Source: UBA1361 sp041656375 (GTDB taxonomy: Bacteria; Bacillota_I; Bacilli_A; RFN20; CAG-826). From it: 64,000 bases of DNA. Each line of letters opens with the position of its first letter. Position 1 is the stretch's first letter. Positions 43,833-51,574 of the stretch are shown piece by piece. The notes under the pieces are model-generated. The model did no database searches and was not told the origin of the DNA. It worked only from the letters and a program-made list of their open reading frames with translations. The stretch is from the NCBI GenBank assembly GCA_964410505.1, contig CAYPGR010000001.1, forward strand, positions 1 to 64,000, given 5' to 3'. The position numbers were made by a program, and so were the translations under genes.

Positions 43833-43896
43833 GTGGTAAGGGGAAGATCGCACTTCCTCCCACGAGCGTGTAGTGCTTACGCGTGAAGCGAGCATT
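43833..43896 (-). promoter_or_regulatory. rplK-rplA leader with L1-binding-like stem
   Basis: In the 100-nt leader, GTGG (43863) and GGAAG pair with CTTCC and CCAC (43833), leaving an asymmetric internal loop with GA opposite CCTTA. The string GTGGGAGG resembles the L1 site of 23S rRNA helices 77-78 that L1 mRNA targets mimic. A second hairpin lies upstream at 43869-43896 (GTAATGCT/AAGCACTAC-like, one mismatch). Confidence 0.6.
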
Positions 43897-43905
43897 ACGC
43901 CTATG

Positions 43906-43933
43906 ATTATACCAAAAAATAGATTTGTGACAA
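43906..43933 (-). promoter_or_regulatory. rplK operon promoter
   Basis: The minus strand has TTGTCA (43928-43933), a 16-nt spacer and TATAAT (43906-43911) with an extended TGG directly before it. The start would be near 43899. Confidence 0.88.
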
Positions 43934-44000
43934 GGTATTATTATCAATTAATTCATTTTATTAAAAATTAGTGCGATTTTAAGGGCAAAATGAAATCAAA

Positions 44001-44023
44001 AAAACTCCCAATTAGGGAGTTTT
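44001..44023 (-). terminator. nusG terminator
   Basis: A 9-bp stem AAAACTCCC/GGGAGTTTT with a 5-nt loop and seven T on the minus strand, just past the nusG stop. It separates rpmG-secE-nusG from rplK-rplA. Confidence 0.92.
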
Positions 44024-44047
44024 AGTCTTGATAAACGGGATATTTGC

Positions 44048-44614
44048 CTAGAATTGAACTTTTTCAATTAGGGCAAAATTAATATCGGCAGTCGTCACCC
44101 GGCCAAAGAAAACAGCTTGAATTTTGACGTTTCCAGTCTCGCGATCAATGTCAATAATATGACCTTCGGTGCCAACAAGTGGTCCATCAATGACGCGAAC
44201 ATAATCATCAATTGCGTACCGATCATACATCTTCTTGTCGACATGACCAAGACGTTTTAAGATTGGTTCAATATCTTCATAATCGACTGGGAATGGCTTG
44301 GCGCCACGACCTGATGACCCAATGAACCCGGTTACCCCAGGGGTGTTCCGAATTAAGAACCAGATTTCGTCACTCATTTCCATTTCAAGGAAAATATAGC
44401 CCGGATATAAGTTCCGTTTTTTGATCGTGATTTTATTGTCTTTATTTAAGACTTCTTCTTCAATTTCGGCCACAATTAAGCGCACTACGGTATCCGCTTT
44501 ATCACTTGATTCAAGCCGTTTTAAAATGTTGTAGCGAACGGTATTTTCTTGCCCACTTTGAGTGCTAGCAACATACCATTTCAAATTTAATTCTTTTTCT
44601 GTATTTTTCATCAT
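44048..44614 (-). CDS. nusG: transcription termination/antitermination factor NusG
   Basis: Binds the polymerase clamp, promoting or preventing termination and linking to translation. 188 residues: N-terminal NGN domain (KWYVASTQSGQENTVRYNI and LYPGYIFLEMEM, then RNTPGVTGFIGSSG) and a C-terminal KOW domain (GDYVRVIDGPLVGTEGHI-like DDYVRVIDGPLVG). The start lies 8 nt past secE. Confidence 0.98.
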   Translation of the reverse strand: MMKNTEKELNLKWYVASTQSGQENTVRYNILKRLESSDKADTVVRLIVAEIEEEVLNKDNKITIKKRNLYPGYIFLEMEMSDEIWFLIRNTPGVTGFIGSSGRGAKPFPVDYEDIEPILKRLGHVDKKMYDRYAIDDYVRVIDGPLVGTEGHIIDIDRETGNVKIQAVFFGRVTTADINFALIEKVQF

Positions 44615-44622
44615 GATTATCC

Positions 44623-44823
44623 TTACTTTTTAAAGCCTTCAAAGACACGTTCAATTTCGCCAAGTAGTCGGGCCACTGCGATGTCTTCAACAAACAACAC
44701 GAAGGCTGCAAAAAAGACGACAATGAGGACAACAACGATGGTCGGAAATAACACTTCACGCTTTGGCCAACGGACGCGTTTAGCTTCTTTTGCGACTTCA
44801 GCAGAATATTTTTTTAAACCCAT
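44623..44823 (-). CDS. secE: preprotein translocase subunit SecE
   Basis: Small essential partner of SecY, 66 residues. An amphipathic N-terminal segment (EVAKEAKRVRWPKREVLFP, family signature) precedes one hydrophobic span (residues 27-47) and a short charged tail. AGGAGA precedes the ATG. It sits between rpmG and nusG, as in other Firmicutes. Confidence 0.97.
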   Translation of the reverse strand: MGLKKYSAEVAKEAKRVRWPKREVLFPTIVVVLIVVFFAAFVLFVEDIAVARLLGEIERVFEGFKK

Positions 44824-44832
44824 ATTTTTCTC

Positions 44833-44982
44833 CTATCGACTTTCTTTGTGTATTGTCATTTTGTTACATTTTGGACAATACTTTTTGATTTGGAATCGCT
44901 CTGTTTGTGTCGACTTATTAACCGAAGTATTGTAGTTCCGTGACAAGCAAACTTCGCATATTAAAAGAACCTTTTTCCGCAT
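44833..44982 (-). CDS. rpmG: 50S ribosomal protein L33 (zinc-binding form)
   Basis: 49-residue protein, translated as MRKKVLLICEVCLSRNYNTS and ending in KYCPKCNKMTIHKESR. The two Cys pairs CEVC and CPKC form the zinc ribbon. AAAGGAG lies 7 nt before the ATG. It lies between the SigH-like gene and secE, the Firmicutes position. Confidence 0.97.
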   Translation of the reverse strand: MRKKVLLICEVCLSRNYNTSVNKSTQTERFQIKKYCPKCNKMTIHKESR

Positions 44983-45015
44983 TTATTATACTCCTTTTAT
45001 AAGCCTAGTAAAAGA

Positions 45016-45044
45016 ATATTATCACACAAGCAAAACCGCGTCAA
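45016..45044 (-). promoter_or_regulatory. rpmG-secE-nusG promoter
   Basis: On the minus strand TTGACG (45039-45044), a 17-nt spacer and TAATAT (45016-45021), upstream of rpmG and past the end of the SigH-like gene. Confidence 0.75.
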
Positions 45045-45070
45045 GCGATAGAACATACGATTGTTGGGGT

Positions 45071-45682
45071 CTAGTCCAAAGCGGCTTGATGTTTTTTCTT
45101 TATTCCCATAATTAAAGCATCAAATTTACGCTTAGAAAGTTGCATTCGTTCACGAATCTCATGATAGGCATAGCCTTCAATCTTGGCCGTGATAATGGTT
45201 AACTCAAGCGTCGTATAATTAGCCAAGAAAAAATCTGGGAAAAACCCGATATGACGAGGGGCATAGAAGCCACCTTCTTCGGTGTTTACTTCCTCGCCTA
45301 TTGAATCAGACATGAGCAAGGAATCATTATCAACATACATAAAGTCATCAAGGCTGATTCCCCGCCTATTTAAACGTGACGTCGGGGTCGTCATTGACGC
45401 CAGGTGATTGAGCATGGCGTTTTGAATGACCGTAATTGCAAAGGCCGTAAAGGGGATGCTATCCCCGCGGTAAAGACGAATCGCATTATAAAGGGCAGTA
45501 TGACCGATGAGATGTAAGTCCCGATATTCGACCGCCTCATCATTAGCAATATTTACAAAGTAAGCAGCTTTAGACCGAATAAAGTATTCAAAGTTATTTG
45601 TCATCATTTGTAGGGCATCGACGTTTCCGGCAGCGTATGCGCGAAAAGCTTGCTCATTACTGAGCGTAATTTGTTTGTCCAT
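45071..45682 (-). CDS. sigma-70 family factor, SigH-like
   Basis: 203-residue alternative sigma factor. Region 2 is recognisable in EYRDLHLIGHTALYNAIRLYRGDSIPFTAFAITVIQNAMLNHL (polymerase-binding and -10 recognition). Region 4 is shorter but present as TLELTIITAKIEGYAYHEIRERMQLSKRKFDALI. Between them lies an acidic stretch including RRGISLDDFMYVDNDSLLMSDSIGEE. It sits exactly where sigH lies in Bacillus, between rlmB and rpmG; yacP is missing. GGAGG precedes the start. The regulon is unknown, and sporulation or competence control cannot be assumed. Confidence 0.85.
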   Translation of the reverse strand: MDKQITLSNEQAFRAYAAGNVDALQMMTNNFEYFIRSKAAYFVNIANDEAVEYRDLHLIGHTALYNAIRLYRGDSIPFTAFAITVIQNAMLNHLASMTTPTSRLNRRGISLDDFMYVDNDSLLMSDSIGEEVNTEEGGFYAPRHIGFFPDFFLANYTTLELTIITAKIEGYAYHEIRERMQLSKRKFDALIMGIKKKHQAALD

Positions 45683-45699
45683 CGAGTGGAGCCTCCTTT

Positions 45700-46431
45700 T
45701 TACTTTTGTTTATTCCGAATTAAAGCGAGCATAATACCGGTCGCAACACTCACGTTAAGCGAGTTCGTTTGGCCAAGCATCGGTATCTTTACAACAAAAT
45801 CGGAATTTTTATTTAAAAGTGGTGAGACTCCTCGATCTTCACTACCCACAATTAATACAGTTTTAAAATCATAGTCTAAGTCATCGACAAGCTTTGTCGC
45901 TTTCAGGTCAGTACTCACGACCCAGAAACCAGCTTTCTTTAGTTTTTCGAGCGTTTGATTTAAGTTTGTTACTTGCGAAATAAGAATATGATTTTGCGCC
46001 CCTGTGGCAACTTTCATCACCGTCGGGGTGATTTCCACTTGGCGATCTTTCTTAAAAATAATAGCGGTCACGCCAAAGGCTTCGGCACTCCGGATAATCG
46101 CTCCTAAGTTATGGGGATCCTTAAGTTCATCAAGGATCAAAATAACTGGTTTTTGCACATTATTCGCGGCAAAAAGCACATCTTCTAAGGATGCATAACG
46201 AAATTCTTTGACGATCGCAGCGACACCTTGATGGTTGCCAGCAACCATGTCATTAAGTTCTTTTTTCCGAATAATGGTAATGGGTAAACGAAGTTTCTCT
46301 GCTAACTTGATCACTTTTTCATCGCTAAAACCATCTTGAAAATAGAGCTTGGTAACGATGCCTGCTTCAAGACAAGCTAAAACGTTATTACGACCATAAG
46401 CTAGTTGGTTATTAGGACGAAAATCTGCCAT
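45700..46431 (-). CDS. rlmB: 23S rRNA 2'-O-methyltransferase, RlmB/TrmH family
   Basis: SPOUT methyltransferase of 243 residues. The N-terminal substrate-binding part opens LAYGRNNVLACLEAG. The knot region follows with LDELKDPHNLGAIIRSAEAFGV, VIVGSEDRG-like VLIVGSEDRGVSP and the C-terminal IPMLGQTNSLNVSVATGI. The start is fused to the cysS stop (TAATG), so it is coupled. mrnC, often between the two, is absent. Confidence 0.96.
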   Translation of the reverse strand: MADFRPNNQLAYGRNNVLACLEAGIVTKLYFQDGFSDEKVIKLAEKLRLPITIIRKKELNDMVAGNHQGVAAIVKEFRYASLEDVLFAANNVQKPVILILDELKDPHNLGAIIRSAEAFGVTAIIFKKDRQVEITPTVMKVATGAQNHILISQVTNLNQTLEKLKKAGFWVVSTDLKATKLVDDLDYDFKTVLIVGSEDRGVSPLLNKNSDFVVKIPMLGQTNSLNVSVATGIMLALIRNKQK

Positions 46432-47771
46432 TATAATATGCCCCTTTTTACTAGTTCGTTTCTCAGTTCATCGCTACGGGAAAAGTCTTTGTTGACTCGC
46501 GCTTTTTCATATTCCTTCAGTAATGCGACATCTTCTTCATCAAGTGTTTTAACACCTAAATCAAGACCTAAGATATCAAGCATTGTTTTAATTGTATGGG
46601 CAAGGGCAACGATTTTATCTTCATTATTATTGGGTGAACGGAGTAAGATGTTTGTTTCTTTTATAAGCGCATATAGCTCACTTAAAGCATTCGGTGTATT
46701 TAAGTCATCAGCTAACGCCTCAATAAAACCGCCAATCAATTTCTCATCTTGTGCATGAATGTCATTTAACGCAAGAAAACGGTTTAGCGCTTGAAGTGTC
46801 CGTTGTAATTTCAAAATTTCATTTTGCGAATTAGCAATAATATCGGCACTTAAATTAACGGGGCTACGATAATGGGTTGATAAAAGTAAGAGCCGTAATG
46901 CACTGGCCCCGTACTCATTAATAAAATCATTGGCAGTTATAAAATTACCTGTTGATTTTGCCATTTTTTGGTTATTTAGGTTGATAAAACCGTTATGCAT
47001 CCAATAGTGGGCCAGCGATGCATTTGCGTAGGCTTTTGCTTGCGCAATTTCATTTTCGTGGTGAGGGAATTTTAAATCAACCCCCCCGCCATGAATATCA
47101 ATTTGGGGCTCGCCAAAAATATCATTAATCATGACGACACATTCCGTATGCCAGCCTGGACGTCCTTGACCCCATGGCGAGATCCATTTAATCCCATCAT
47201 CACTAGTTTTCTTCCATAACAAGAAATCGTTTGGTTGTTCTTTTTTAGTATTTTCTTCAATCCGCGCGCCAATTTGAAGATCGTCTTGCGAAACATTGGA
47301 AAGTTCGCCATAATTTTGGACATGATTGACCCGGAAGAAAACGTCTCCCTCTTTCGCATATGCAAAATCATTTTCAATTAATGTATCAATAAAGCGGATC
47401 ATACTCGCAATATGTTCGGTCGCACGCGGGGTAATGGTCGGCGGTAAAGCATTGAGTTTCGCAATTGACGTTTCAAAGGCATCAATATAAAACGCGCTTA
47501 CTTCCGCTTCAGTTTGCCCGGTGTCGTGCGCTTTTTTAATAATTTTATCATCTACATCCGTGTAATTAGAAACATACGTCACGTCATAACCCATATAGGT
47601 TAAAAAGCGTCTTAAAGTATCAAAAACGACGACTGGTCGCATATTCCCGACATGAACATAATCATAAACGGTTGGACCACAAACATATATTGATACCTTA
47701 CCGGCAATCATAGGAACAAAACGTTCTTTTTGTTTGGTTAAAGAGTTAAATAAATAAATTCTTGATTCCAT
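46431..47771 (-). CDS. cysS: cysteinyl-tRNA synthetase
   Basis: Charges tRNA-Cys. 446 residues, with zinc ligand Cys31 in CGPTVYDYVHVGNMRP (HIGH-like HVGN), the zinc and substrate segments PGWHTECV and DIHGGGVDLKFPHHENE, and the KMSKS loop as KMAKSTGNF near 272. The start lacks a Shine-Dalgarno site; a TAAAAT box lies 6 nt before the ATG and a structured region precedes it. Confidence 0.98.
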   Translation of the reverse strand: MESRIYLFNSLTKQKERFVPMIAGKVSIYVCGPTVYDYVHVGNMRPVVVFDTLRRFLTYMGYDVTYVSNYTDVDDKIIKKAHDTGQTEAEVSAFYIDAFETSIAKLNALPPTITPRATEHIASMIRFIDTLIENDFAYAKEGDVFFRVNHVQNYGELSNVSQDDLQIGARIEENTKKEQPNDFLLWKKTSDDGIKWISPWGQGRPGWHTECVVMINDIFGEPQIDIHGGGVDLKFPHHENEIAQAKAYANASLAHYWMHNGFINLNNQKMAKSTGNFITANDFINEYGASALRLLLLSTHYRSPVNLSADIIANSQNEILKLQRTLQALNRFLALNDIHAQDEKLIGGFIEALADDLNTPNALSELYALIKETNILLRSPNNNEDKIVALAHTIKTMLDILGLDLGVKTLDEEDVALLKEYEKARVNKDFSRSDELRNELVKRGIL

Positions 47772-47785
47772 AAGTGTATTTTATC

Positions 47786-47853
47786 ATAAAGTCGACTTTA
47801 TTCCTTGTCTTATCGGTGAACATAGACACGGCACCATCTCGCAAGGAAGAAAG
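47786..47853 (-). promoter_or_regulatory. cysS upstream RNA with two mutually exclusive stems
   Basis: On the minus strand CTTTCTTCCTTG (47853-47842) can pair with CAAGGAATAAAG (47807-47796), 11 of 12 positions. The 3' arm overlaps ATAAAGTC/GACTTTAT (47801-47786), a perfect palindrome. The loop contains GATGGTGCCGTG (47838-47827), reminiscent of the T-box core TGGNACC. It lies in the 110-nt gap before cysS. Confidence 0.45.
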
Positions 47854-47881
47854 TCATGTCATTAATCAAGTGTGGGCCAAA

Positions 47882-48532
47882 CTAGTCATTTAATAAATCA
47901 CTAAAACGTTTGAGAAAGTAAAGGCCTTTATCTTTTAGACTCAAGACATTTTTATCATACCCATGGGCGACAATTGCACAGCGGATACCGGCATTTTTTG
48001 CAGCCAGAAAATCAACCGAACTATCGCCGACAAAAAGGATGGATTGGGGATCGACTTGGAGCTGGGCAATAACCGAACCTAAAAACTTCGGATTCGGTTT
48101 AATGATGCCGTCGCCCCGATCACCGCGAACGATTTTAAACATGTCGGGTGGAAAAAAGCTTTTCACAACATCCTTGGCAATCGCTTCTGGTTTATTTGTG
48201 GCAACAATTAGGGCTACACCGCGCTTTTTAAGCGTTTCCAGCGTTGTTTGCACCTCAGGAAACACTTTGGTATAGGTGTCGGTGTTTTGGGCATAATACT
48301 TGCTTAAAAGTTCATTCACTTGCGGGAAATGTTTCTCGCTCAACATTCTTGCTTTTAAAGCCCGGCGAATTTGTTCATCTTTACCGCTGCCGATAAACGT
48401 TGCCATTTCTTTGTCGGTAAAATGACCAAAGAGACCGAGTTCCTTAAACGTCCGGTTCATATTAAAAACAAGGTCGGGAATTGTATCAAGGAGGGTCCCA
48501 TCTAAATCAAAGATAATATGCGAGTACGCCAT
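47882..48532 (-). CDS. HAD-family hydrolase, phosphoglycolate phosphatase-like (second copy)
   Basis: 216-residue HAD phosphatase: motif I IIFDLDGTLLDTIPD (Asp9, Asp11), a helical cap, motif II VATNKPEA, Lys in IIKPNPKF and motif IV ILFVGDSSVDFLAAKNAGIR. It resembles the Gph/YjjG-like group; the substrate cannot be assigned. It begins just past the membrane protein gene, whose end provides AGGTGG as a distant ribosome binding site. Confidence 0.9.
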   Translation of the reverse strand: MAYSHIIFDLDGTLLDTIPDLVFNMNRTFKELGLFGHFTDKEMATFIGSGKDEQIRRALKARMLSEKHFPQVNELLSKYYAQNTDTYTKVFPEVQTTLETLKKRGVALIVATNKPEAIAKDVVKSFFPPDMFKIVRGDRGDGIIKPNPKFLGSVIAQLQVDPQSILFVGDSSVDFLAAKNAGIRCAIVAHGYDKNVLSLKDKGLYFLKRFSDLLND

Positions 48533-48534
48533 CT

Positions 48535-49077
48535 TTATTCAACCACCTGGAAGGTATCAAGGACTAAAAAAGTAATGCCCACACCGAGTGAAAAATAGCC
48601 GATGACTTCCCACAGACGTCTTGAGAAATCATCGTTTGAAGTGACCGCTTCACTCACCCCACTTGTGATAAAGGCGATGCCAATGAGCACTCTTAACACA
48701 CCCACAATAAGCGTCACTAATGATCGTGTCTTAGCAAACGTTAAAAAATCAATGATCGAAATTGCAACAAATATAATACCAATAATCAGCATCCCATAAG
48801 CCTGAATTTTCTCACTAAAAGCAGCAACAAGGACACCGACAATTAAAAGCCCCGTTGAAAAAAGGTAATCAACAACCGTGACTTGTTTTTGTCGACCAGA
48901 GACAAAATTAAGGAGGGTGACAAAACCGACAATTGCAATCACAATTCCAATGAGGTAGAAAAGACTCCCTTCAGGGTCAACTTTATATTTAACGAGCATC
49001 GCTCCAATAATAATTAGGGCTACACTCATGGATAATGTAAGACCAAAGGTTATTCGAGATTTAAAGGATAATCGCAT
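48535..49077 (-). CDS. multi-span membrane protein, DUF308/HdeD-like
   Basis: 180 residues with about six hydrophobic helices in three pairs, with short polar loops and GIIFVAISIIDFLTFA and LRVLIGIAFITSGV segments like the small membrane family around HdeD. AGGAGG lies 8 nt before the ATG. A tandem CATTAAATGT direct repeat lies 18-39 nt upstream. The role is unknown; it is paired with the HAD gene. Confidence 0.75.
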   Translation of the reverse strand: MRLSFKSRITFGLTLSMSVALIIIGAMLVKYKVDPEGSLFYLIGIVIAIVGFVTLLNFVSGRQKQVTVVDYLFSTGLLIVGVLVAAFSEKIQAYGMLIIGIIFVAISIIDFLTFAKTRSLVTLIVGVLRVLIGIAFITSGVSEAVTSNDDFSRRLWEVIGYFSLGVGITFLVLDTFQVVE

Positions 49078-49094
49078 ATAGATACCCTCCTAGC

Positions 49095-49116
49095 CATTAA
49101 ATGTTACATTAAATGT
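49095..49116. repeat. tandem CATTAAATGT repeat upstream of the DUF308-like gene
   Basis: CATTAAATGT occurs at 49095-49104 and again at 49107-49116; the second copy extends to the palindrome ACATTAAATGT (49106-49116). It overlaps a weak promoter candidate on the minus strand (TTGCAA, 17-nt spacer, TAACAT) and could be an operator pair. Confidence 0.5.
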
Positions 49117-49183
49117 GGCTTTTTTGCAAAGAAACAATGACTAAAGCGCATTCATTTCCGAATTTCTATTGTATATGAACGAT

Positions 49184-49214
49184 TAAAAAAGCCCAATGAA
49201 ATTCACTGGGCTTT
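49184..49214 (-). terminator. rplQ terminator (end of the ribosomal superoperon)
   Basis: On the minus strand AAAGCCCA/TGGGCTTT, extended by a few more pairs after one mismatch, with a T run TTTTTTAAT. It follows rplQ and ends the S10-spc-alpha unit. Confidence 0.9.
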
Positions 49215-49236
49215 AATTCTTGTTAAGTTAACCTAA

Positions 49237-49638
49237 TTAGTCAACGAATTCGAGAATAACGGTTGGGGCATTATCACCGCGGCGGGGTCCAAGTTTTAAA
49301 ATTCTTGTATATCCACCGTTGCGTTCTTTAAAGCGAGGGCCAAGTTCATTAAATAAAACATCTAATGCTTTGACACCATCTTTGCGAACGATACCGTCAC
49401 GAAGACGGGCAGCCGCTAAACGACGACTATGTAAGTCACCGCGTTTGGCAAGGGTGATGAGCTTTTCAACGTTTTGTTGGGCTTGCTTGCCGACTTTAGC
49501 AATGAGGGTCACTTTGCCGTAAACAATGAGTTCACTTGTGACATTACGCAGCATCGCTGCATCTTTACTAGTCGTATAGGCAGCTTTAAAGCGGACACCT
49601 GTTTTTCCACGAACGTTTTTTCTACCTTGTGCTGGCAT
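49237..49638 (-). CDS. rplQ: 50S ribosomal protein L17
   Basis: Exit-tunnel-side large-subunit protein, 133 residues. It contains the RNVTSELIVYGKVTLIAKV, AKRGDLHSRRLAAA and YTRILKLGPRRGDNAP blocks. Family members usually begin MxYRKLGR; here the N-terminus is MPAQGRKNVRGKTGVRFKAA and is unlike it. Last gene of the cluster. Confidence 0.93.
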   Translation of the reverse strand: MPAQGRKNVRGKTGVRFKAAYTTSKDAAMLRNVTSELIVYGKVTLIAKVGKQAQQNVEKLITLAKRGDLHSRRLAAARLRDGIVRKDGVKALDVLFNELGPRFKERNGGYTRILKLGPRRGDNAPTVILEFVD

Positions 49639-49647
49639 AAATTACCT

Positions 49648-50625
49648 CTATTCTACATTACCCCGGAAGTTAAGTCCGAGTTCTTTTAATTTGTCTTTAA
49701 TTTCTTTGAAGGATTTTTTGCCTAAACTACGAAGTTTAAGCACTTCATCTTCAGTTTTACTCGCAAGTTCGAGTACGGTTTGAATACCGGCCCGTTTTAA
49801 GCAGTTGTATGAGCGAACACTAATATCAAGTTCTTCAATTTTCTTATCTTCAGTGGTCGCTGCTTTGGCTTCTTCTTGTTCAGTGAAGACTTCAACATCG
49901 ACAACACTTTCTTCTAAGTCTAAGAATGGTTTGTAGTGTTCAATTAAGATTTTTGCGCTTAAGGCAACCGCGGCTTGAGGGGTAATGGCACCATTGGTCC
50001 ATACTTCAAGCGTCAAGCGATCATAATTTTCATCATGACCAACCCGGGTGCTGGAAACGGCATAATTGACTTTCGTAATTGGTGAATAGTTTGAATCAGT
50101 CGCAATCACCCCAACAGCACTGCCGACTTTTTGCCGTTCAGCTTTATTGGCTTCGCTCGTGACATAACCGCGGCCATTACGGGCAAAGATGGTCATCTTG
50201 AAGTGTCCACCTTCCGCAACATTTGCGATCACGAGGTCTTTGTTAATGACTTCGACGCCAAATGGTAATACAAGATCACCACCAGTCACGACCGCAGGGC
50301 CGACGACGTCTAATTCAAGACGTTTGACGACGGCTTCTTTATCATCAATTTTAAGGATCAGTTGTTTGAGGTTTAAAGTAATGGTTGTGACATCCTCAAC
50401 AACACCCGGCAACGTTTGAAACTCATGACGCGCGCCATCAATTGTAATGGCGAAGACACTCGCACCAGGAAGTGAGCTTAAGAGTAATCTCCGGAAGCTA
50501 TTTCCTAACGTTTGCCCGAAGCCACGTTCAAGTGGTTCGAGTTCGAATTTACCATAATTTGCGGTAGCATAATAGTTTTTTTCTTTAAAAACCGTGGGAT
50601 TGAATGGGATGATAATATTACTCAT
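49648..50625 (-). CDS. rpoA: DNA-directed RNA polymerase subunit alpha
   Basis: 325-residue alpha subunit: the N-terminal assembly domain (FELEPLERGFGQTLGNSFRRLLLSSLPGA, diagnostic), and a C-terminal domain (ELDISVRSYNCLKRAGIQTVLELASKTEDEVLKLRSLGKKSFKEI) that binds UP elements and activators. AAGGAG precedes the ATG. Standard place between rpsK and rplQ. Confidence 0.99.
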   Translation of the reverse strand: MSNIIIPFNPTVFKEKNYYATANYGKFELEPLERGFGQTLGNSFRRLLLSSLPGASVFAITIDGARHEFQTLPGVVEDVTTITLNLKQLILKIDDKEAVVKRLELDVVGPAVVTGGDLVLPFGVEVINKDLVIANVAEGGHFKMTIFARNGRGYVTSEANKAERQKVGSAVGVIATDSNYSPITKVNYAVSSTRVGHDENYDRLTLEVWTNGAITPQAAVALSAKILIEHYKPFLDLEESVVDVEVFTEQEEAKAATTEDKKIEELDISVRSYNCLKRAGIQTVLELASKTEDEVLKLRSLGKKSFKEIKDKLKELGLNFRGNVE

Positions 50626-50634
50626 AATTTCTCC

Positions 50635-51030
50635 TTATCCGCGCGGCCGTTTTGGCGGCCGGCATCCGTTGTGCGGAATTGGGGTTGTATCTTCAATTCC
50701 GGTAATCGTGAGTCCTGCTAAGGCGAGCGCACGAATCGCAGCTTCGCGACCTTGGCCTGGGCCTTTAACATTGACTTCCACCGTCTTGAGTCCTTGTTCA
50801 ACGGCAACTTTAGCAGCCGCTTCACCCGCTAATTGTGCCGCCCAAGCGGTACTTTTTTTGCTGCCCTTGAAGCCTAATGCGCCAGCGCTGCTCCAGCTAA
50901 TGGCGTTGCCTGCTTCATCGGTAATGGTGACGATGGTGTTGTTGAAGGTTGAGTGAATATGTGCAATACATTTCGTAAATGCACGGCGAATTTTGCGTTT
51001 TCTGGTTGTTGTTTTCTTTGCTTTTGCCAT
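50635..51030 (-). CDS. rpsK: 30S ribosomal protein S11
   Basis: Platform protein of the small subunit, 131 residues. AHIHSTFNNTIVTITDEAGNAISWSSAG, GPGQGREAAIRAL and the terminal HNGCRPPKRPRG (usually RRV at the end) are typical. AAGGAGTG precedes the start. Confidence 0.98.
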   Translation of the reverse strand: MAKAKKTTTRKRKIRRAFTKCIAHIHSTFNNTIVTITDEAGNAISWSSAGALGFKGSKKSTAWAAQLAGEAAAKVAVEQGLKTVEVNVKGPGQGREAAIRALALAGLTITGIEDTTPIPHNGCRPPKRPRG

Positions 51031-51047
51031 ACTATTTCACTCCTTCC

Positions 51048-51425
51048 TTAGCCTTGTGACGCTTGCTTTTTGTTAGCAATCGTTTTCTTCGGTCCTTTGC
51101 GGGTCCGGGCGTTTGTTTTGGTCCGTTGACCACGGACTGGTAAGCCACGACGATGGCGAATGCCACGGTATGCACCGATTTCGGTTAAGCGCTTAATGTT
51201 TAAAGCGACTTGCCGACGGGCGTCACCTTCGACGCGGTACTTCGTTAATTCTTGTCTAATTGCCCCTAATTGTTCTTCAGTGAGATCTTTTACACGAACA
51301 TCTTCACTAATGCCAACGGCGGCTAAAATTTTCTTCGCATTTGAATTTCCAATACCATAAATATATTGAAGTGAAATTACAACGCGCTTTTCATTTGGAA
51401 TATCTACACCAACAATACGTGCCAT
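51048..51425 (-). CDS. rpsM: 30S ribosomal protein S13
   Basis: Head protein bridging to the 50S subunit and contacting P-site tRNA. 125 residues: MARIVGVDIPNEKRVVISLQYIYGIG, RGIRHRRGLPVRGQRTKTNARTRKGPKKT. GGAGGAAAG precedes the ATG. Confidence 0.99.
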   Translation of the reverse strand: MARIVGVDIPNEKRVVISLQYIYGIGNSNAKKILAAVGISEDVRVKDLTEEQLGAIRQELTKYRVEGDARRQVALNIKRLTEIGAYRGIRHRRGLPVRGQRTKTNARTRKGPKKTIANKKQASQG

Positions 51426-51440
51426 ATTCTTTCTTCCTCC

Positions 51441-51554
51441 TTACCCTTGTCTTTGCTTATGCTTTGGGTTCTCGCAAATAACCATGACGGTTCCTTTGCG
51501 GCGAATCACTCTGCACTTATCGCAAATTGGTTTGACTGAGGCTCTTACTTTCAT
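51441..51554 (-). CDS. rpmJ: 50S ribosomal protein L36 (zinc form)
   Basis: 37-residue protein, MKVRASVKPICDKCRVI then RRKGTVMVICENPKHKQRQG. The zinc site uses Cys11, Cys14, Cys27 and His32. AGGAGG precedes the ATG. It lies between infA and rpsM, as in all Firmicutes. Confidence 0.97.
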   Translation of the reverse strand: MKVRASVKPICDKCRVIRRKGTVMVICENPKHKQRQG

Positions 51555-51574
51555 AATGTTTCCTCCTAATTCGG

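Noticed and set aside
47772..47881. A complete T-box riboswitch before cysS
   Set aside because: Only about 110 nt are available, there is no Stem I or specifier loop, and the core reads TGGTGCC rather than TGGNACC; kept only as a weaker hypothesis.
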